DNA from: Streptomyces albospinus
GTDB lineage: Bacteria > Actinomycetota > Actinomycetes > Streptomycetales > Streptomycetaceae
Reading direction: 5' to 3'
Length of the DNA stretch: 64,000 bases
Assembly (NCBI RefSeq): GCF_014648695.1
Contig: NZ_BMRP01000002.1
Coordinates: 374,163 to 438,162 of the forward strand
This document shows positions 16,268 through 24,553 of this stretch, one piece after another. The notes under the pieces were generated by a model. The model saw nothing but the letters and a program-made list of their open reading frames with translations, was not told the origin of the DNA and ran no database searches. The translations under genes and the position numbers were made by a program. The first letter of the stretch is position 1; each line of letters opens with the position of its first letter.

Positions 16268-17365
16268 ATGCCTCGCGACTACAGCCGAGCCGACCGCGAG
16301 TTGGCCGAGCAGATCCAGGTGTCCCCACGTCAGATCGAACGATGGCGTGATGAGGGATGCCTGCGTTCTCCTGCGCAGTCGCACCCGTCAGGGGTGCCGG
16401 GGTCGTCCTCCGCGCATCCGCCGGACGCCACTGACCAAGCCGACGCGGTGCGGGCCTTGCTAGAAGCAGGCCCCCTCCTGTTCCCTGGTCCGAAGACCTC
16501 ATTCGATGAAGTGCGCATCAGGCTGTGGTGGTCAGGCCGGTTCGTCGAGATCGAGCACTTACGGGCCAGCTACCTTGCCCTCCTCGGCCTTCTCGACCCG
16601 AGCGTGCGCGGCTACAAGAACGTCGCTCACGCGAAGCAACTCGCAAACGCCATAGTCGGCCGGGCCAGCAGGCCCCAGTCACTACGGTTGTGGATCGAGG
16701 CGCTCAAGCTAGCGAACAAGCACGGCGGCCGTTCCTGCGCTGATGCCGCAGAGCAGATACGGCTCGGATTGGCAGTGATGTTCACGCTGCTGCAAGGGGG
16801 CTCACCGAGCGACGACGACGTTATCGACACGATCGACAACCTCGGATTCGACCTCGACGACACCCTCACGGCCCACGACCTGGCGTTCCTGGACCTCGAT
16901 GCAGTGCGCGCCGCCGTGACTCACGCTGGAAGCGCCGAGATCGAGCAGGGGCGGGATTGCCTGAGGGCTGTGCTCCGTTACGCGGAGACGCTCTCCTACC
17001 TCGGTTCGCGACTTGACCGATCCCTGCAGTGGCCCGCGCTGAGCCTGGTGGTCAAGAGGGTACTCACTGCGAATCCGGGCCAACTCTCGACAGCGGTCCC
17101 GTGCATGATCGCGATCCGCCGGCAGTTCCTGGCCATCGACGCGGGCTGGGACAAGACCTTCGACCGGCGCCTACGTCGCGCCGAGGCACAGGCCAGCTGC
17201 CTGCTGGCAGTGCCCAAACACCTGCACCGATTCATGATGCCAAGCGCCAGAACACGACGACGGCCCAGCCCGAAGCAGTGGCAAGCTCTTATGGACGCGG
17301 TCGGAGCATGGGCAGCCCGCCACCCTGATCTGGCCGAGTTGATCGGTAGTGGCGACCAGATGTGA
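16268..17365 (+). CDS. Hypothetical protein with N-terminal helix-turn-helix
   Basis: A 365-residue protein. Residues 5-30 (YSRADRELAEQIQVSPRQIE then RWRDEGCL) are a MerR/phage-regulator-like helix-turn-helix. The remaining 330 residues are mostly helical (for example RFVEIEHLRASYLALLGLLD) and resemble no catalytic family I know. The ATG at 16268 is preferred to a TTG three codons earlier. It contains a TTA codon in EHLRAS, so translation may depend on bldA. Divergent from the small membrane protein. Composition and setting suggest a mobile-element gene. Confidence 0.55.
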   Translation: MPRDYSRADRELAEQIQVSPRQIERWRDEGCLRSPAQSHPSGVPGSSSAHPPDATDQADAVRALLEAGPLLFPGPKTSFDEVRIRLWWSGRFVEIEHLRASYLALLGLLDPSVRGYKNVAHAKQLANAIVGRASRPQSLRLWIEALKLANKHGGRSCADAAEQIRLGLAVMFTLLQGGSPSDDDVIDTIDNLGFDLDDTLTAHDLAFLDLDAVRAAVTHAGSAEIEQGRDCLRAVLRYAETLSYLGSRLDRSLQWPALSLVVKRVLTANPGQLSTAVPCMIAIRRQFLAIDAGWDKTFDRRLRRAEAQASCLLAVPKHLHRFMMPSARTRRRPSPKQWQALMDAVGAWAARHPDLAELIGSGDQM

Positions 17366-17689
17366 CTGTTGAATGCAGAGCCGGACCGAAGTAGGGGGTC
17401 TGCCATGTGGGCGCGAGCAGGCAGGACCAGTGGGGCGGGCGGACTGGTGGCGATGACACGCATCGCCCGGGCGGTTGCTAATTGGTATGGAGTCCACGAA
17501 CTGGTCCAGATCGCCAGCTCGTTGAACCACCTCGGAATTGCCCCAGTGATCAGCGAGAGGTCCGACGCCTGCAAGGCGGCGGCGAGCCGGAAGCGGCCCC
17601 CATCTGAAGGGAAGAACTGGCCTCGCCCTACTTGCCCTTATCGACTGGCTGTCCATCCGCTTATGGAAGCCCCTCCGCTGGACGGTCGC

Positions 17690-18009
17690 GGTTGCGGGCG
17701 CGGTCGTGGGCGGCCGAGGGACAGGGGTGCCGTCACGGGTCAGGCCCTCGGCGATGGCGTATAGGCCACTGGCGCGCAGGTATTTGGGAAAGGAGAGGAC
17801 CACGATGGGGCGGCGTCAGGGTCTGGTTCGAGGCGTGGGGGCGTTTGCCGTTGGCAGCCTGGGCCGGGTTGGGGTGCGGGCCCGCGTCGGCGATGCGGTA
17901 GCCGTAGGGGCGTCGGGGGTCCGCCGCGGTAGCGGCCCTCGATCTGGGCCTCGAAGGCCGTGGCGGTGCGGACGCGGATCTTGATGCGGTTGCATTCGCC
18001 CTTGCTCAT
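17690..18009 (-). pseudogene. Large serine recombinase fragment, frameshifted
   Basis: From 18009 the frame reads MSKGECNRIKIRVRTATAFE then AQIEGRYRGGPPTPLRLPHR, and after a shift near 17800 FPKYLRASGLYAIAEGLTRD. Together they match the zinc-ribbon/recombinase-domain linker of large serine integrases (KGECNRIKIRVR, then Y-L-x-G-L-Y-A-I-A-E-x-L). The catalytic N-terminus and C-terminus are missing. Inactive relic of a phage or integrative element. Confidence 0.65.
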
Positions 18010-18420
18010 GCCTCCCAGACTGCGGCAGCGTCAGGGCGCCTTCCGCTCTACGTCCGTTACATCCACCGGAATTCGGCTCCGTACGACGAGTCCATCTCGC
18101 CGGAGGACTGTGCGCATCGCGGGGGGGGCAACGACAGATGCCGCCTGCGGCGGTGATCTCCATGTACGCACTGTTATGAAGGTGTTGACGGCTCACCCGG
18201 GGCAGACGATTGGATCGAGCTCCGGTGCCAGCAGCTCGTCGATCGTCTGCCGGTGGCGGATCAGCTTGGTCTCGTCTCCGTCGACGAGGACTTCGGGAAT
18301 GAGCGGCGGCGAGGTCCTCGTGCAGACGGCCTCGCATCGCTACTCCGCGCGCACTTGCCGTACGAGAGCCGTACGGTGTCGGCGAGTTGGCGTCGGGTGA
18401 GTGGGGCGTACTGCCCGTAG
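18010..18420 (-). pseudogene. Degraded reading frames, unknown origin
   Basis: Two minus-strand pieces look protein-like: LTRRQLADTVRLSYGKCARS (about 18350-18400) and, in another frame, IPEVLVDGDETKLIRHRQTI ending DELLAPELDPIVCPG at a TGA near 18193. They probably belonged to one gene now split by a frameshift. No family recognised. Confidence 0.35.
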
Positions 18421-18422
18421 GC

Positions 18423-18788
18423 TCACTGCGCGCCCATGAGTTCGAGGACCTTGTTGACGGCCTCGACGATCGGTACGCCGAGCCCGCCGATGGTCGCGGC
18501 GATGCCCGCGACGGCGAGCAGAGCGCGGTGCCGCTCCTGCGGTTGGACGTCCGACTCGGTGCGGAGTGCCGGCAGCGCGTCGTCGAGGGCGTCGGCGCTG
18601 GCCGTCGGGACCTGGGCGCGCAGCTCCTGGACCAGGGCGAGGAGCTGGTGGAGGGCCTCTCGGACAGCCTCGGGCAGCTCTTGGGCCGGGGTGACACGCT
18701 TGTCGATGCCGACGTTGCCCGAGCCACCGTGCATGGTGACGTGGTCGCCGCCGCCGAAGTAGTAGTGCTGGTCTCCGCCGCTCATCAA
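18423..18788 (-). CDS. Small protein with N-terminal Gly-rich motif shared with upstream partner
   Basis: A 121-residue protein. The first 25 residues contain QHYYFGGGDHVTMHGGSGNV, nearly the same as the last 20 residues of the product of the gene just upstream. A central helical region follows (PEAVREALHQLLALVQELRA), then a short hydrophobic helix near LLAVAGIAATIGGLGVPIVE. The start ATG overlaps the upstream stop (ATGATGA), so the two are co-translated. The shared terminal motif suggests direct interaction or co-assembly. No enzyme signature; function unknown. Confidence 0.7.
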   Translation of the reverse strand: MMSGGDQHYYFGGGDHVTMHGGSGNVGIDKRVTPAQELPEAVREALHQLLALVQELRAQVPTASADALDDALPALRTESDVQPQERHRALLAVAGIAATIGGLGVPIVEAVNKVLELMGAQ

Positions 18789-19501
18789 CTCGCCATCCCT
18801 ACATTGCCGGTGCCGCCGTACATGTTGACGTTGTCTCCGAAGTAATAGTGCTTGGGGCTGATCGTGATGGTGTCCACCCGCACCTCGAACTCCGCCTTCG
18901 GGTTCTCGATCGCGTCGGCGATCTGCTGGGCGAGCCGCCTCAGTTGGGCCCGGTCGGGGCTGGTCACCACGGCGGTGGAAGGTCCGGACGTCTCGACGGC
19001 CAGGACGAAGTGTGACGGCGCGCCGAGTACTTTCAGCATCTCTACGAGGGAATAGACCAGCGCCGCACCCGCGCCGATCACGACGAGAGCGGTGAGCCCG
19101 GGGGAACCGCCGCTGCCGCTGCTTCCGAATCCGCTGGACGAGTCGATCAGGACTGCGAGCAGCCCGAGGAGTGTCAGCACCGCCCCGGTGATCAGCAGCC
19201 GCTTCACAAAGAGCAGGACGGCGTCCTTGCGCCGCGGATGGATGGTGAGCGTGTACACCCGGGCGATGTTCTGGAGCGGGTAATAGGCGTCACCGACCCA
19301 GAGCAGCCGCCTGCTCACCCGCAGGCTGACCCCGATGACCCGCTGCGCCGAGGCCGCCGGTGGCACATCAGGATAAGGGTCTGCGGCGGGGGGCGGGGCG
19401 GCCGGTGGCTCCGGCGGTACGGCGGGCGGCGAGCCCGCGGGTGTGAGTACGGCGTCGGCAGACGTGTTCCACGCCTCTCCCGTTGGATCTGCTGACGTCA
19501 C
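18785..19501 (-). CDS. DUF6232-like membrane protein with C-terminal Gly-rich motif
   Basis: A 238-residue protein from a GTG at 19501 preceded by GGGGGC. A Pro-rich cytoplasmic N-terminus (about 55 residues) leads into VIGVSLRVSRRLLWVGDAYY then PLQNIARVYTLTIHPRRKDA, typical of the family I know as DUF6232. Two membrane helices follow (LLITGAVLTLLGLLAVLI, LTALVVIGAGAALVYSLVEM). A second soluble part with AVVTSPDRAQLRRLAQQIAD ends in KHYYFGDNVNMYGGTGNVGM. That tail is repeated at the N-terminus of the downstream protein. A longer frame to 19804 contains only tRNA-like antisense sequence and is rejected. Confidence 0.7.
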   Translation of the reverse strand: MTSADPTGEAWNTSADAVLTPAGSPPAVPPEPPAAPPPAADPYPDVPPAASAQRVIGVSLRVSRRLLWVGDAYYPLQNIARVYTLTIHPRRKDAVLLFVKRLLITGAVLTLLGLLAVLIDSSSGFGSSGSGGSPGLTALVVIGAGAALVYSLVEMLKVLGAPSHFVLAVETSGPSTAVVTSPDRAQLRRLAQQIADAIENPKAEFEVRVDTITISPKHYYFGDNVNMYGGTGNVGMAS

Positions 19502-19745
19502 ACGAGCCCCCTGGTCAACCTTGCCGAGTGAAGTCGATTCACTTCGTCGCGTCTCACTCACGCAAGCGCTTCTGTCAGGAAAAGTATTACAACAGAAGGG
19601 AGTTGACGCCCAATGACTTGGCGTCACGCCGTGGTACCCAGCCTCGGCCGACGGTCGGGGTCGCTCTGCCGCCTGGCACTGACAGGCGCCGAACCGACGA
19701 GCACGCACCATGGCCGGCAGCCGCCCCGGCAGGTGTCGCAGGTTC

Positions 19746-19788
19746 GGATCCTGCCGGGGGCTCGAACCTGCGGCCAAGGCCACCCTCC
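19746..19788. repeat. Direct repeat, left copy (tRNA-3'-end-like)
   Basis: Forty of 43 bases match 41549-41591 in the same orientation. Just before it, GCAGGTTCGGATCCTGC (plus strand) has the shape of a tRNA T-arm (5-bp stem, loop TTCGGAT). The two copies bracket 21.8 kb. Likely an attachment-site relic. Confidence 0.5.
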
Positions 19789-19853
19789 CGAGCCCACGGC
19801 CCAAAGCCTCCCGCTCCCCAACGCTCGCTGACTTCCCCTGTCGGCGGCGGGGC

Positions 19854-19961
19854 CATCCGGTCGGGCCGCTTCACGTCGAACACCTCGACCTGCTGGGCCA
19901 GCAGAGAGCGGGACAGGGACGCATCGTAGCTGCCAGCCCCTTCCACCCCGACCCGGCGCAC
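19854..19961 (-). mobile_element. IS110-family transposase remnant
   Basis: About 36 codons read RRVGVEGAGSYDASLSRSLL then QQVEVFDVKRPDRM, matching the start of the DEDD transposase domain of IS110 elements (GVEGTGSYG-A-L-x-R, then V-x-E/D-V-x-R-P-D-R). Nothing on either side continues it. Confidence 0.55.
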
Positions 19962-20399
19962 CGCGCCCGCAGTAGGTCCACTTGCCGGAGAGGTACGGCC
20001 GGGCAACTGGCGGGCGTCTACAACCGCTTGTCTGCATGGGCCCGCCGATGATTTCATCGCCTCCACCGAGGAGCTCCACGGCTCGCGAAAGCCTACGGCA
20101 AGGGCGCCCCCGACCTGCTGGCCATGGGCTTCCTCCGCAGGAGAGGAGAAGTACGACGACTTCAGGTTGTGGGGACTCCTCGGCGCTGCCGACGCTGGGC
20201 CAAGGGCGCGATGCTCCGGAAGGCGTTCACGGACAGATTCACCGGCGCCGAGTTCGGCGCCGATCACCTGATGGCGACCGTGTGTGGCCACTACAGGGGT
20301 GGATCACGGTCGGCATCGAGGCAACACCAGCCCTGGCGAGCCAACCCCCTGACGAGGCCTGGGTGCATACCCTACGGTCGGACCGTGGGACCGGAACGC

Positions 20400-20519
20400 A
20401 TGCGCATCGCCGCCGTACTCGGCGCCCGTCAGGGCAGTGGCTATCTCCTGACGCCTCGTCTTGTCCTGACGGCCGGCCACGTGGTGAAGAACCGCGGTAG
20501 CGGACCAAGCGCGGTTTGA
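20400..20519 (+). pseudogene. Trypsin-like serine protease N-terminal fragment
   Basis: From an ATG at 20400 the frame reads MRIAAVLGARQGSGYLLTPR then LVLTAGHVV, the start of the trypsin-like domain found in Streptomyces conflict-system proteins, with the catalytic-His motif TAGH. It ends at a stop 40 codons in; the Asp and Ser parts are missing. Confidence 0.55.
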
Positions 20520-21004
20520 ACATGACCACTGGCTTCGCCAACAGCGTCTGGAACTGTTCAGTCAATTCATGGGTACGTCCGAGAAGATCAAACGGGAACA
20601 GCTTCGGCAACCAGTTTCTGCCGGGCAACATGTTCGGCCCGTACTCCGGCGATGTCGCCAAGGAGCTCTACAACAACTCAGGCGTCCTGAGGTACAGCAC
20701 GGCGCAGGGGTCCTCACACCCGTAACAGCCGGGCACGGTCCGCATGTTTTCTGCTACCGGCCGTTACGGGATTCACCATCGGAGACCACGCCCCGGTTTT
20801 GGCTTTCGCATGACGAACTTATTACCTTGGGCCGGGAGTATTTCGAGGGCAAGGCGGCGCGCCAATTCACCCCCAACAGGGAGCGAACGCCGCCAAACGG
20901 ACACTTGAAATTCACCCGCCGTTCATCTCTGCTTCATGCTACGCTCGCCGAATCTACCCCTCGAAGGGGTGACGGTACGGGAATGCCATTCAACGGCGGG
21001 GGAC
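20520..21004 (+). other. Relatively AT-rich leader of the IspD operon with a small hairpin
   Basis: No gene is supported here. The stretch 20740-21000 is less GC-rich than its surroundings, as expected of a promoter region. At 20956-20970, ACCCCT and AGGGGT form a 6-bp hairpin about 35 bases before the ATG at 21005. The sequence GGCGGGGGAC before that ATG is a usable ribosome binding site. A short frame near 20600-20720 has some protein-like composition but no recognisable family. Confidence 0.45.
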
Positions 21005-21787
21005 ATGGCACTTCATCAGCATCCACATTCGCTCGACATGCCCTTACAGACAGGGGTTGTCGTGCTGGCCGCCGGACACGGCGAACGACTCGGTCTCGGC
21101 CCCAAAGCCCTCATCAGGGTGGGCGATAGGCCGCTGCTTTTGCACGTCCTCGATTCCATGGCCACCAATGCCAGCGTAAACACCGTTGTGGTGACCGCGC
21201 CGGACGATATGGTCGCCGACTTCCAGGAATTGGCCGACTCCATAAACCCGGCCGTACTAATCCGGGTCACACCCGGAGGCGCAACCCGGCAGGACAGCGG
21301 ACACGCGGGCGTCGCGGCGCTCCCCCCGGAGGTGGACTGCGTCGCCGTCACGGACGTCGCCCGCCCTTTCACTCCGCCCGGCACGATCGACCGCCTGCTG
21401 GAAGATCTGCGCACGGCGGCCCGGGACGCGCGGCCCGGCCTGGGCCCTTGCGGAATCGTCCCTGCGCTGCCGCTGGTTGACAGCGTGCATCTGCGCGGCG
21501 AGGGACCGCTCCTGAAGAAACCTTTCGACAGAAGTCTGTTACGGGCCGCGCAGACGCCCCAGCTGTTCCACCGCCGCTGCCTGGCCGCCGCCTACGAGGC
21601 CGCGGCGAAGGACGGCGCGGCATGCACCGACGACGCCGGCATGATCAGCCGTTTCGGGGGCGCCGTCGCCACCTCACCGGGCGATGCCGCCAACTTCAAG
21701 ATCACCTACGAGTACGACCTGGCGCTGGCCGAAGCGTTCCACGCCCATGCTGCGAAGGCGCTTGTGGAGCGGGGGGCCGGCACATGA
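21005..21787 (+). CDS. IspD-like cytidylyltransferase (first gene of the operon)
   Basis: A 260-residue nucleotidyltransferase of the IspD/TarI family, which transfers CMP from CTP to a polyol phosphate (2-C-methylerythritol 4-phosphate in IspD, ribitol 5-phosphate in TarI). The CTP loop is LAAGHGERLGLGPKAL (21-36), followed by TRQDSGHAGVAAL, the metal/substrate strand VAVTDVARPFTP (usually HDAARP), AAQTPQLFHR, TDDAGMISRFGG and NFKITYEYDLALAEA with the conserved Lys. Start chosen at ATG 21005 with GGGGGAC upstream. Codon 179 is TTA (21539-21541). It overlaps the next gene as ATGA. Whether the substrate is methylerythritol phosphate or another polyol phosphate cannot be decided; the following SDR recalls CDP-ribitol synthases. 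Confidence 0.85.
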   Translation: MALHQHPHSLDMPLQTGVVVLAAGHGERLGLGPKALIRVGDRPLLLHVLDSMATNASVNTVVVTAPDDMVADFQELADSINPAVLIRVTPGGATRQDSGHAGVAALPPEVDCVAVTDVARPFTPPGTIDRLLEDLRTAARDARPGLGPCGIVPALPLVDSVHLRGEGPLLKKPFDRSLLRAAQTPQLFHRRCLAAAYEAAAKDGAACTDDAGMISRFGGAVATSPGDAANFKITYEYDLALAEAFHAHAAKALVERGAGT

Positions 21788-22503
21788 GGGATCTGCAGGG
21801 CAAGGTGGCCGTGGTCACCGGTGCCAGCTCCGGCATCGGCGCGGCCACCGCGCGCCGGCTGCACGCGCTCGGCGCCCATGTGGTGCTCGGCGCCCGGCGC
21901 GGCGACCGCCTCAAGACCATCGCCGACGAGCTGGGCAACGAGCGAGTCGCCTGGGCCGAGGTTGATATCCGCTCACCGCGCCAGGTGGCGGACCTCTTCG
22001 CCTGTGCCGTGGACGCGTTCCGACGCGTCGACTGTCTGATCGCCAACGCCGGTGTGGGGGCGTACGGCGGCATCCTGGATCTCTCCGACACGGAGGTCGA
22101 GGAGGTCATCGACACCAACCTCACGGGGACCGTCTGGTCCGTGCGCCAGGCCGTCCCGCTGCTGACCGACCAGGGCGGCGACATCGTGCTGGTCAGTTCC
22201 GTGGCCGGTCTGCGGGGCCGTCCTGACGAGGCCGTGTACGCGGCCACCAAGCACGCTGTCGTCGGCCTCGCCGGATCGCTCGACCGGGAACTGCGGCCCA
22301 AGGGAGTTCGCGTCACCGCGCTGTGCCCCGGCGCCACCGACACCGAATTCGCCATGGGCAAGGGGCGATTCCCCGATATGCCCGAGCTGAGGACGATGAT
22401 GCGGGCCGAGGACGTAGCCGATGCCATTGCCTACGCGCTCGCCCAACCCGCTTCCATGAGGACCCTGTTGTGGAGTATGCGCAGCGCCATGTCCGAGAAC
22501 TGA
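21784..22503 (+). CDS. Short-chain dehydrogenase/reductase
   Basis: A 239-residue classical SDR that would oxidise an alcohol or reduce a carbonyl with NAD(P)H. Cofactor motif TGASSGIGA (12-20), NAG (88-90), catalytic Ser138/139, Tyr152 and Lys156 (VYAATKHAV), then PGATDTEF. Arg38/39 after the second strand favours NADPH. The gene starts inside the IspD stop. In CDP-ribitol synthesis a cytidylyltransferase is paired with a reductase (TarI/TarJ, Bcs1), so this enzyme could make the polyol phosphate used by its neighbour. Alternatively it acts on the peptide-like part of the product. Confidence 0.85.
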   Translation: MRDLQGKVAVVTGASSGIGAATARRLHALGAHVVLGARRGDRLKTIADELGNERVAWAEVDIRSPRQVADLFACAVDAFRRVDCLIANAGVGAYGGILDLSDTEVEEVIDTNLTGTVWSVRQAVPLLTDQGGDIVLVSSVAGLRGRPDEAVYAATKHAVVGLAGSLDRELRPKGVRVTALCPGATDTEFAMGKGRFPDMPELRTMMRAEDVADAIAYALAQPASMRTLLWSMRSAMSEN

Positions 22504-22535
22504 CACCGCCGAGAAAGTACCGAATACCTCGCGCC

Positions 22536-23744
22536 ATGCAAAAGTTACGGTCGATTACGGTCCGGGCGCCCGCCAAGGTCAATATGCAATTGACCGTGGG
22601 CGGCCGCCGCAATGACGGTTACCACGAACTCGCCAACGTATTTCTCGCGGTCTCCTGCTTTGATGAGATCACCCTGACCCCGGCCGACCGGCTGCACCTC
22701 ACCGTGTCGGGGAGGGGAACGGCCCAGGTGCCGATCGACGATTCCAATCTCGCCGCGCAAGCCGTCAAGCTGCTTGCGAAAAAAGGCGGGGTGGATCCCG
22801 GCGTCCATATCCACATCGACAAGCGCATTCCCATACAGGGCGGCATGGGCGGCGGCAGCGCGGACGCGGCGGCGGCCCTGGTCGGGTGCAACGCCCTGTG
22901 GAACCTCGGCCTCGACCGCCCCGGCCTGCTGTCGCTCGCCGCCGAACTCGGCAGCGACGTACCGTTCGCCGTCCTGGGAGGAGCGGCCCTGGGGACCGGC
23001 CGAGGCGAACGGCTCATCCCCCTCACCGGCAGCGGGGCCCTCCACTGGGTGTTCGCCATCGCCCCGTTCGGCCTGTCCACTCCGGAGGTCTACGGGGCGG
23101 AGGAGCGACGGCGCCGACAGGCGGGACTGCCCTCGACCGCCGATCTGATGCCGTCGCCGAAGGCGTCCCAGCGGCTGCTGGACGCCTTCGCGCGGGGCGA
23201 TGTCGGCGCCTTGGCGCAGACACTGAGCAATGACCTCGAACCGGTGGCCCTGTCCCTGCGGCCGAAGCTGGCCGCGACGCTCGCCACGGGTAAGGACGCG
23301 GGGGCGCTGGCAGGCATGCTGTGCGGCACCGGAGCTACCACCGCGTTCCTCGTTCCCGACGCCCGTGGCGCGCAGCGCGTCGCGGACGCACTCCTGGCAT
23401 CCGGAACCTGCGCCTCTGTGCAGATCGCACACGGTCCCGTGCCAGGGCCCTCGCCCGAAGAAACCACCGCGACAGGGGAGCAGTCCATGACGGCAGACGT
23501 GCGCTCGCGCGAGGAAGTCCTCGCCCTTCTCCGCCGGATCTGGGAGGAGGTACTGGAGACCACCGTCGACGATCCCGAGGAGAACTTCTTCGACGCGGGA
23601 GGCGATTCCCTGCTGGCGCTGGTGGTCGCCAACCGGGCGGAGGAGGCCGGGCTCGCCATGCCCCCGACCGGCGTCCTGCGCCGCCCGACCCTGCAGGACC
23701 TGACCGAAGCCGTCCTCGACCCCCGCGAGTTCGACCATTGGTAG
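22536..23744 (+). CDS. IspE-like GHMP kinase fused to a peptidyl carrier domain
   Basis: A 402-residue two-domain protein. Residues 1-317 match IspE (CDP-methylerythritol kinase): APAKVN (11-16), ATP loop [17 protein letters not shown] (99-115), Asp141 in GSDVPF and a [11 protein letters not shown]-terminal motif. After a short Pro/Thr linker, residues 318-402 form a carrier domain with [13 protein letters not shown]; Ser358 is the phosphopantetheine site. No stop separates them. An internal ATG at 23487 with AGGGGAG seven bases upstream could also give the carrier alone. Codon 4 is TTA. ATP-dependent kinase directly tethered to a thioester carrier is, to my knowledge, not a described architecture. 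The 32-base gap to the SDR is the longest in the operon. Confidence 0.85.
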   Translation: MQKLRSITVRAPAKVNMQLTVGGRRNDGYHELANVFLAVSCFDEITLTPADRLHLTVSGRGTAQVPIDDSNLAAQAVKLLAKKGGVDPGVHIHIDKRIPIQGGMGGGSADAAAALVGCNALWNLGLDRPGLLSLAAELGSDVPFAVLGGAALGTGRGERLIPLTGSGALHWVFAIAPFGLSTPEVYGAEERRRRQAGLPSTADLMPSPKASQRLLDAFARGDVGALAQTLSNDLEPVALSLRPKLAATLATGKDAGALAGMLCGTGATTAFLVPDARGAQRVADALLASGTCASVQIAHGPVPGPSPEETTATGEQSMTADVRSREEVLALLRRIWEEVLETTVDDPEENFFDAGGDSLLALVVANRAEEAGLAMPPTGVLRRPTLQDLTEAVLDPREFDHW

Positions 23745-24553
23745 CCGAACGACGCACGACGCGGCGCGTACGCGTCGGAAACGTGGAGGTGGGGGGTGGT
23801 GCCCCGATCAGCGTCCAGTCGATGACCACCTCGGCGACCACCGACACCGACGCGACGCTCCGGGAGATCGAGGAACTGGCCACGGCGGGCTGTGACATCG
23901 TGCGAGTGGCGGTGCCGAGCCGCGACGACGCCGCGGCCCTGCCAGCAATCGCCAGCAGGGCCGCGATCCCCGTGGTGGCCGATATCCACTTCCAGCCCCG
24001 TTATGTGTTCGCGGCCATCGACGCGGGCTGCGCCGCCGTGCGGGTCAACCCGGGCAATGTGCGAAAGTTCGACGACCGGGTCGCGGAGATCGCCGCCCAG
24101 GCGTCCGCGGCGGGCATCCCCATCCGTATCGGCGTCAACGCCGGTTCACTCGATCCCCGCGTGCTGGCCGGCCACGGGCAGCGGACCGCGGAGGCGCTGG
24201 TGGATAGCGCTCTCGGGGAATGCGCGCTGTTCGAGGAACACGGTTTCCGCGACCTCAAGCTCTCGGTCAAGCACCACGATCCGGTCGTCACCATCCGGGC
24301 CTACCGGCTGCTGGCCAGACGCTGCCGTTATCCCTTGCACGTCGGGCTGTGGGCTGCCGGAACGCCGCCATACGGCACGGTGAAGTCCGCGGTGGCGATC
24401 GGCGCGCTGCTCGCGGACGGGATCGGGGACACCATCCGCGTGGGCCTGGCCACCTCACCCGTCGAAGAAGTCAAGGTCGGCATCGCGATCCTGGAAGCGC
24501 TCGGTCTGCGCGGCCGGCCCCCGACGCAGAACGCTTCAGGCGAGAACTCATGA
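23738..24553 (+). CDS. IspG/GcpE-like TIM-barrel protein lacking the iron-sulfur domain
   Basis: A 271-residue homologue of IspG (hydroxymethylbutenyl diphosphate synthase). The TIM barrel is well preserved: [74 protein letters not shown] and [20 protein letters not shown]. It stops at [10 protein letters not shown] followed by a short tail. The normal C-terminal domain of about 110 residues, which starts with a CPSCGR motif and binds the [4Fe-4S] cluster, is absent and is not found in another frame. It therefore cannot do the reductive IspG reaction alone. Start is a TTG at 23738 overlapping the carrier-domain stop. Possible roles: binding a cyclodiphosphate or other phosphate ligand, or a new lyase. 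Confidence 0.85.
   Translation: MVAERRTTRRVRVGNVEVGGGAPISVQSMTTSATTDTDATLREIEELATAGCDIVRVAVPSRDDAAALPAIASRAAIPVVADIHFQPRYVFAAIDAGCAAVRVNPGNVRKFDDRVAEIAAQASAAGIPIRIGVNAGSLDPRVLAGHGQRTAEALVDSALGECALFEEHGFRDLKLSVKHHDPVVTIRAYRLLARRCRYPLHVGLWAAGTPPYGTVKSAVAIGALLADGIGDTIRVGLATSPVEEVKVGIAILEALGLRGRPPTQNASGENS

Noticed and set aside
19741..19790. Complete tRNA gene at the left direct repeat
   Set aside because: Only a T-arm-like piece is present; the other arms are missing.
21005..24553. Ordinary housekeeping isoprenoid (MEP) operon
   Set aside because: dxs, dxr, ispF and ispH are missing, IspG lacks its cluster domain, and IspE carries a peptide carrier domain.
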